NCBI GenBank assembly: GCA_015847255.1
Contig: JADLZK010010872.1
Location: 56,302-120,301 of the forward strand
Source: Hyparrhenia diplandra
Taxonomy: Eukaryota; Streptophyta; Magnoliopsida; Poales; Poaceae
DNA: 64,000 bases
Direction: 5' to 3'
Part shown: positions 58,919 through 64,000 of the stretch, piece by piece
Layout of the letters: every line of letters begins with the position of its first letter
How positions within the stretch are numbered: the stretch's first letter is position 1
Position numbers and translations under genes: made by a program
Notes under the pieces: model-generated
What the model was told of the DNA's origin: nothing
The model's database searches: none
Seen by the model: the letters and a program-made list of their open reading frames with translations, nothing else

Positions 58919-60035
58919 CTACCGTGGGCTGCTGTTTTTTTTGGCATTGTATAGCAACAGTAGGATATTTGAAAGAAAACTTTTGTTTCTTCCTTTGTAG
59001 CCTATTTTCCACGGCTTCAAGTATTCGATCTGGACTTTTTATTACCGCTACTATTCCTGCGATGTGGGCTTTTGTCTTTTACCTAAAGCTTTGGGCCTTC
59101 GGTAAAGATAAGGGTTAGAAATGATAATCATTTTCCAAGAGTTATCACGTTGATAAAAAGACACGACAGCCAAATTCGAAATTGAAACTCGTCAAAAAAA
59201 AAAATCGAAATTGAAATGGAGTCGTCTTGAAGTCAGCAGGTAGAGTGGACTGGCATCCATCTCTACTCTCGTAAACAAGGATCCGTGTCAAATATTCCAT
59301 TCTGCCAAAACGGAGAGAAATATTTATACAGGGCTATTGGAGACAGGATATATCCGTATATATATATACAGTATACTGTATACTCTAGGCGCTGGTCAAC
59401 TTAATTCCAGCAGGAACCAAGCAGACAGTCGAGGTTGACGCGAATGAATCGTAGCACCACCACCATGCAGGGAAGGGAAGAGACCGTGTCGTGGTTCGTG
59501 GGCATGCACACCAGTCATTCTAGAAATACAGTTAGAAATAAGAAAAGCAAAGAAAAAAAAACGCGCAGGCGCAGCGTTTTGCATGTGGCTCGTCACGTTG
59601 TACCTCGGGGAAGTCAACCTATAGCTCCTCTAGAAGCCCCAGGTGGGCGGGCGGCAGGGCCGCAGTCTACCGCTCTCTCTACCGGCCTTGACCCGTCCAG
59701 GTTCCGCCGCCCGCCGCAATTACTGCCCTCGCCGGGCGCGCCGTCCACACCTGCTAGGTGCGCAGCGGACACGACGAGATCCCAAGCGCGACTGAGCGCA
59801 ACAGCAACAGAGGTTTCGCCACGCACGCCCGCCTGATGCCGCCGCCGCTGATTGATGTGTCCGTGTGCCGTGGCGTGCGGGTTTTGGTACGCTGCCGCAG
59901 TGCGGAAAAATGCATTCCGCCACCGGCTCTCGAGGCAGATGAACGGCAACCAAACGCAGCCTTGCACCCCGTGTGGCCTGACCGCCAGAAACGCGAACCA
60001 AACGCGCCCATAGCGCATCGCCACGGGATTTCGTT
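58919..60035 (+). repeat. Segmental duplication blocks C and D, copy 2
   Basis: Counterpart of 25575-25868, 26455-26856 and part of 32045-32290. Here these three blocks are contiguous, which shows that the elements between them in copy 1 are insertions. Open frames in this GC-rich DNA are not coding by any evidence. Confidence 0.8.
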
Positions 60036-62174
60036 CACATCGCCCGCAAGCATGCAATGCAGCTGAATCATGCATGGTGGCTGCTATATGCTATGCGCTT
60101 GGTTTATTAGTATTCAACGGGCCGGCGCCCTGCCGCGAGAGGTGAGGAAAAAGCGACAGGAACTGCGCTGGCGGAATCTCCCCCATTCACCGGTACCAGG
60201 AGCCCAGGCGCTACCACTACCAGCAGCAGCTAGCGTTGGTTTGGTTGCTTCCGTGGACGCAACGGACCGTGCTGCGCCGTGTGTACCTACCAGCGGTACG
60301 TGCGGACTCATTAATGGAGCGCGGGACTTTGACGATGGTGGCGTCTCGGCAAGCAAGCTACGAACGAGGAGAGTTCACATTCACCGATTGATCGTTTTAT
60401 GCCTTATGCCTGCCTGCCCGCCCGGCAAACGTACCAGTCCAGTCGTCGGCCCTGCCCATGCATGCTCGAGCAGCCGGCGCCGGCGGCAATGCGGCGCGGC
60501 GGCGGATGGGGAGGGATGGGGATGATTTTTATTTTGCCGGCGGCTGCATGCGAACTGAATAATGGCTGGCCCTTTCTCTTATTGCCCGTTTTTTGGCATC
60601 GTTTTTTTTATGTACTGGCCCCGTCCTGTTGTTTCTTCTTTCTATACGTAGTAGGACGGGATTCTACTCTGCTTCCTACTCCTGTCCTGTTGCTTGTCTT
60701 GGCATGGAGGACAGAAAGGATGATGCTTCTGGAGGACTCCATCGTCTCTTGTCTGCTAGTATCATGGAAAGCCGCTTGCCACTCATTTTGTCGTTTGAAA
60801 ACAACAAGGAACCTGAGACGATTAGTTGGGACGACTCGACTGCACATTTTTATTGTGATTGTGACTTGATAATAATATCTATCTCCATTCACTATCAGGA
60901 GGTTATGAGCTGATAACATTACTTAGTTTGATTCTAAGCCATCATCTAAGGCTCAAATTGGTCACTGACTTTAAAAATGATTATTTAAGTACTAAAGGTT
61001 TTCTTTTGGGCTCAATGTTATCCAAGAACTAATGTATTAGAGTTACCATTTTAGTCATTGCTTGTGTGGACTTAATTTTATCCATAAACTTCCATAGACA
61101 GTTTTAAAACCTATTCTTTTTCGTATTGTTTGAATCATTTGTCCTATGTGGAAATGTCGCGATGCCACACCTGGATAGCCACCATGATTCAAGATGGATC
61201 ATGGATGGTCATCGTGAGGTACTAGCTAATGTCCTTGCCATCACTCCGGTCCTAGCTACCCAATGAATAGTAGTTTTTTACATTTATATCCATATTTTTG
61301 GAAACAATAAATATAAACGTAGAACGGAATATCCCGAGGATATCAATAATCGTATTGTTCAAGATTTATTTATCTCAAATTTGGATATCATATGGTATAT
61401 TTTTAGTTTCAACTATTTAGAACACCCCCGCATTACTGTCGTGGAATCGTTGATGAAATTATACTACTTATATTTACCGATAGATTGGATAAATATCATA
61501 ATTCATGTTAGTGGATGGTTTTTTAAAGCATTTGATGTAGACATAAATATATGTTAGTAAATGATGTGGTTTCCTAATGTGAATAACTTAAATGAATTGA
61601 AATGTTACTTAAACCGCCACGGTTAATCGATTGAAAAGTTTGAGGAACTAAAATACACTATGATAGTTCATATATGAAAATTCGAAACTGAGGCTAATTA
61701 CAAAAATGCCCTCAGTACTACAAAACGGTCACTTTGATACCATGAGTCGAAACTAGGCTCGAAAGTAAATTTTGAAAACTGAAACGTCATACGTTACAAC
61801 TTTGGATGATTTTTTTAACACATAAAAATTTGGATGATAGTTGAGGCCTTGAGGGTTAGAACAACAAGATTCAACTTTGATGTTTGGGCAGCGGAAGAAG
61901 CTTCCTTCGGCTCGATCAGTCCATTCACCGGGACTTCCCGCGCTTGCCTGAAAGAGAAACGGGAAGATTGGTGGTTGGCTGCAGACCTCTTGGCAACTTG
62001 CCGCTGATGCTGCCGCGAACGATCACGTAGGAGAGAGCAGTAGGTCGTCACCGTTAACGTGCACGGGTCCATCTAGAAGGCAGGCCACTTTTTAATAACT
62101 ACCAAATTTAAATTTAAACTTTCCCTCAATTAAAACGATTCCTCCCCCACTTAACCCGAAACACATGTGACCTT
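60036..62174. other. Upstream DNA of the second PDR copy, no gene seen
   Basis: GC-rich to about 60530, then increasingly AT-rich. The ORFs at 60070-60525 and 60399-60869 overlap in different frames and lack motifs. A single AACCGCCACGGTTAAT at about 61612 equals the subterminal motif of the CACTA element at 12281, without the rest of an element. Confidence 0.5.
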
Positions 62175-62635
62175 CTTTAGAAGCGACAAGCGGCCCAGCC
62201 CGGTCCATCAATCTCCGCGACGACTTCGCGCCAGGCCCAGGGGCCGCAACTGGCAACCGAGAGCAAGCAAAGCGCGGCCGCCGCCCACGCCCTGGCGCAT
62301 TCTGACCGTCGGTCACGACGACCACGCACCACGGCGGCGACCGCGAGGGCGACACAACCTCTTCCCCCCAGTCCCGTCCTGTCCTGTCCCAACCGCCTAG
62401 TCACCCCCTACAAAACTCCTTCTGCCCTCCGCCTCAAGGCTCTCCAATCGTACCGGGGCATGCGCTCGCACTTGCACGCACCCACCTCCCCCAAAAAAAA
62501 CACACCGGAATCTCAATCCATTGAGAGCTGCCAGTTGGCGGTAGCAGCTCGGCGGTGTGGTGCGGGGTGCGGATTGGTAGGGGAGCAGGCGGCGGAGGCG
62601 GCGGCGCAGGGGGAGGAGTTGGAGGGGTCAGCGAG
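62175..62635 (+). promoter_or_regulatory. Promoter and 5' UTR of the second PDR copy
   Basis: Aligned by eye with 35131-35473. The palindrome TGACCGTCGGTCA is at 62303-62315. The core CCCCTACAAAACTCC and the leader CCGGAATCTCA are also kept. Confidence 0.65.
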
Positions 62636-64000
62636 ATGGACGCGGCGGGGGACATTCAGAAGGTGGCGAGTATGCGGGCGAGTATGCGGGGGGGACAGCG
62701 GCTCCATATGGCGGCGCGGCGACGACGTGTTCTCGCGCTCGCGTCCAGAGGAGGTGGACGACGAGGAGGGCTACGCTGGGCCGCGCTGGAGAAGCGTTCA
62801 CCTACGACTGCGTCCGCCGCGCCACGTCCTGCTCGAGACGGCGGCGGCAAGTGGGGCTCGTAATGACGTGCTCAGCCTGCCCCGAACGACAGGCGGGCGC
62901 TTCTGAGCGCCTCGTCCACGTCGCCGACGAGGACAACGAGCGGTTCCTGCTCAAGGTCAAGGACCGCGTCGACAGGTAGGTGCCCTGCCCCCGGGCCTCG
63001 GCCTCGCCTGCCTGGCGACGAGCTGCGCGCGCGCGCGCGGTTGTTGTCCTCCAATTCGTATCGTTCGCCGGGTGTCTGATTTCCGTGCGCGCGCGTGTTT
63101 GATTGTGCAGGGTCGGGACGACATGCCTACTCATCGAGGTGCGGTTCCAGAGTCCCTTGAGGCGGAGGCCGAGGTGTCGGCAGCAGCGGCCTCCCACCGT
63201 CCTCAACTCCGTCATCAACACGGTCGAGGTATGTAAACCAGCCATCGCACCCGTTACTTCCTGCCTATCGGATAGCGAAAGACGATCGATTTTGAACTTT
63301 GGTCGGTGCGCGCCTTTTGTTCGACGCAGGAAGCGGCGAACGCGCTGCACCATACTGCCCAGTAGGAAGCGGATCATGCCACGCATCCTCCGGATGATGT
63401 CGGCGGGAATCAATGCAAACTTCACCAGCAGGTCGCTTGAGTAAAACAATTGCGCTTTTCTCTTGTCCCTCAAGTCAAACTATTTTTCATCTTCAAGAGT
63501 CGATGAGTTGCATGCAATTAGAGTAATAATAATTCTATATTCCCGTTGGTTTTCACTTTGTGTTGCGTGGTGACTGGATTAGTAATTGTCTACTCACCAG
63601 AGAGAGACAGATAGTAGTCTGGGGCTACAAGTCTTCGATTTCTTCGCTTCTTCCACCAGTCAACCTCACGTTCTTTACGTTTATGCAGGATGACGCTTCT
63701 GTTAGGTCCACCTGGATCAGGCAAGCACGACTTTTGCTGCTCGCCCTGTGGCTGGAAGGCTTGACAAAGACCTCAAGCAGTGGGCACAGAATGCATCCTT
63801 ATAATCCGCGTATCGCGCTCTAAGCACGTGATTAATTAAGCGAGAAATAGAGTTTGTGCCATCAGTAGGAACATTAACTCTACCTGATTACTCGAAGACA
63901 CCACACGCAGGCAAAGGCTCGCTTTTAGGAGATCGTAATTTATATAATTGTTCGCAATAATTACGCCTCACATCAGTCTGCATCAGCCCTCGTTCATCAC
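62636..64000 (+). pseudogene. Second PDR/ABCG transporter copy, decayed, continues beyond the window
   Basis: Equivalent exons: 62636-62975 (starts MDAAGDIQKVASM, followed by a 12-bp tandem duplication and a long G-run that breaks the frame), 63111-63228, 63330-63431 and 63689-63775, each next to intron sequence like that of the first copy. Many small indels occur, for example in exon 2 (ACTCATCGAGG for CACGATCGAGG) and in the Walker A region of exon 4, where GGCAAGACCACT is replaced by GGCAAGCACGACT. The splice donor after exon 4 is lost (AAGCAGTGG for AAGGTAGTA). Intron-4-like sequence continues to the window end. The density and placement of lesions make this a pseudogene. Intron 3 is short here and lacks the insertion found in copy 1. 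Confidence 0.85.

Noticed and set aside
61612..61627. Isolated AACCGCCACGGTTAAT identical to a CACTA subterminal motif
   Set aside because: A single 16-bp match without termini or further repeats is not enough to call an element or footprint.
1..64000. Bacterial-type systems (operons, CRISPR arrays, toxin-antitoxin, phage)
   Set aside because: Introns, plant retroelements and MITEs throughout show nuclear plant DNA. The tandem repeats seen have only two units and no spacer structure.

Overview
This is plant nuclear DNA, most likely from rice or a close relative (Oryza-type grass). The reasons are an intron-rich pleiotropic-drug-resistance (PDR/ABCG) transporter gene of the type clustered in grasses, Stowaway MITEs with CTCCCTCCGTC ends, CACTA, hAT and LINE insertions, and Ty3/gypsy and Ty1/copia LTRs of grass type. 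No prokaryotic features, tRNA, rRNA or CRISPR arrays were seen. Coordinates of splice sites, terminal repeats and target-site duplications (TSDs) were read by eye; family names come from remembered motifs, not from a search.

Layout. 1-6.9 kb: retroelement remnants (zinc-knuckle ORF, copia-like LTR end, GC-rich unassigned DNA, a 5'-truncated LINE with a 9-bp TSD). 6.88-15.39 kb: a complete LTR retrotransposon on the minus strand (TSD GTGAG) with gag-protease but no reverse transcriptase, and a complete 1,047-bp CACTA element (TSD CAC) nested in its gag. 16.3-22.9 kb: pieces of three more gypsy elements. 22.9-35.1 kb: upstream flank of the transporter gene, broken up by MITEs, a long LTR, a hAT element with a perfect 8-bp TSD and a LINE remnant. 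35.47-43.55 kb: the PDR transporter gene, 22 exons, about 1,454 codons. 43.5-46.6 kb: downstream DNA with a reversed glutathione S-transferase fragment joined to a duplicate of the last PDR intron, exon and 3' end. 46.6-49.24 kb: CACTA/En-Spm-like material ending in a recognisable right terminus. 49.2-51.7 kb: a GC-rich possible first exon and a Helitron-like end. 51.7-64 kb: a second copy of the 22.9-37.9 kb region, ending in a decayed second PDR copy that runs off the window.

The window is therefore a tandem (about 27 kb spaced) duplication of a PDR locus. The first copy keeps every exon and all nucleotide-binding motifs, but needs seven single-base corrections to read through; these are mostly in homopolymers and may be sequence errors. 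The second copy is badly damaged, including inside its Walker A. The pairwise comparison gives natural empty sites that polarise several transposon insertions. I found no convincing unknown multi-gene system. The most notable points are the duplicated locus, the GST/PDR chimeric junction, LTRs that have swallowed their own primer-binding site and gag start, and a W-box-like palindrome conserved in both PDR promoters.
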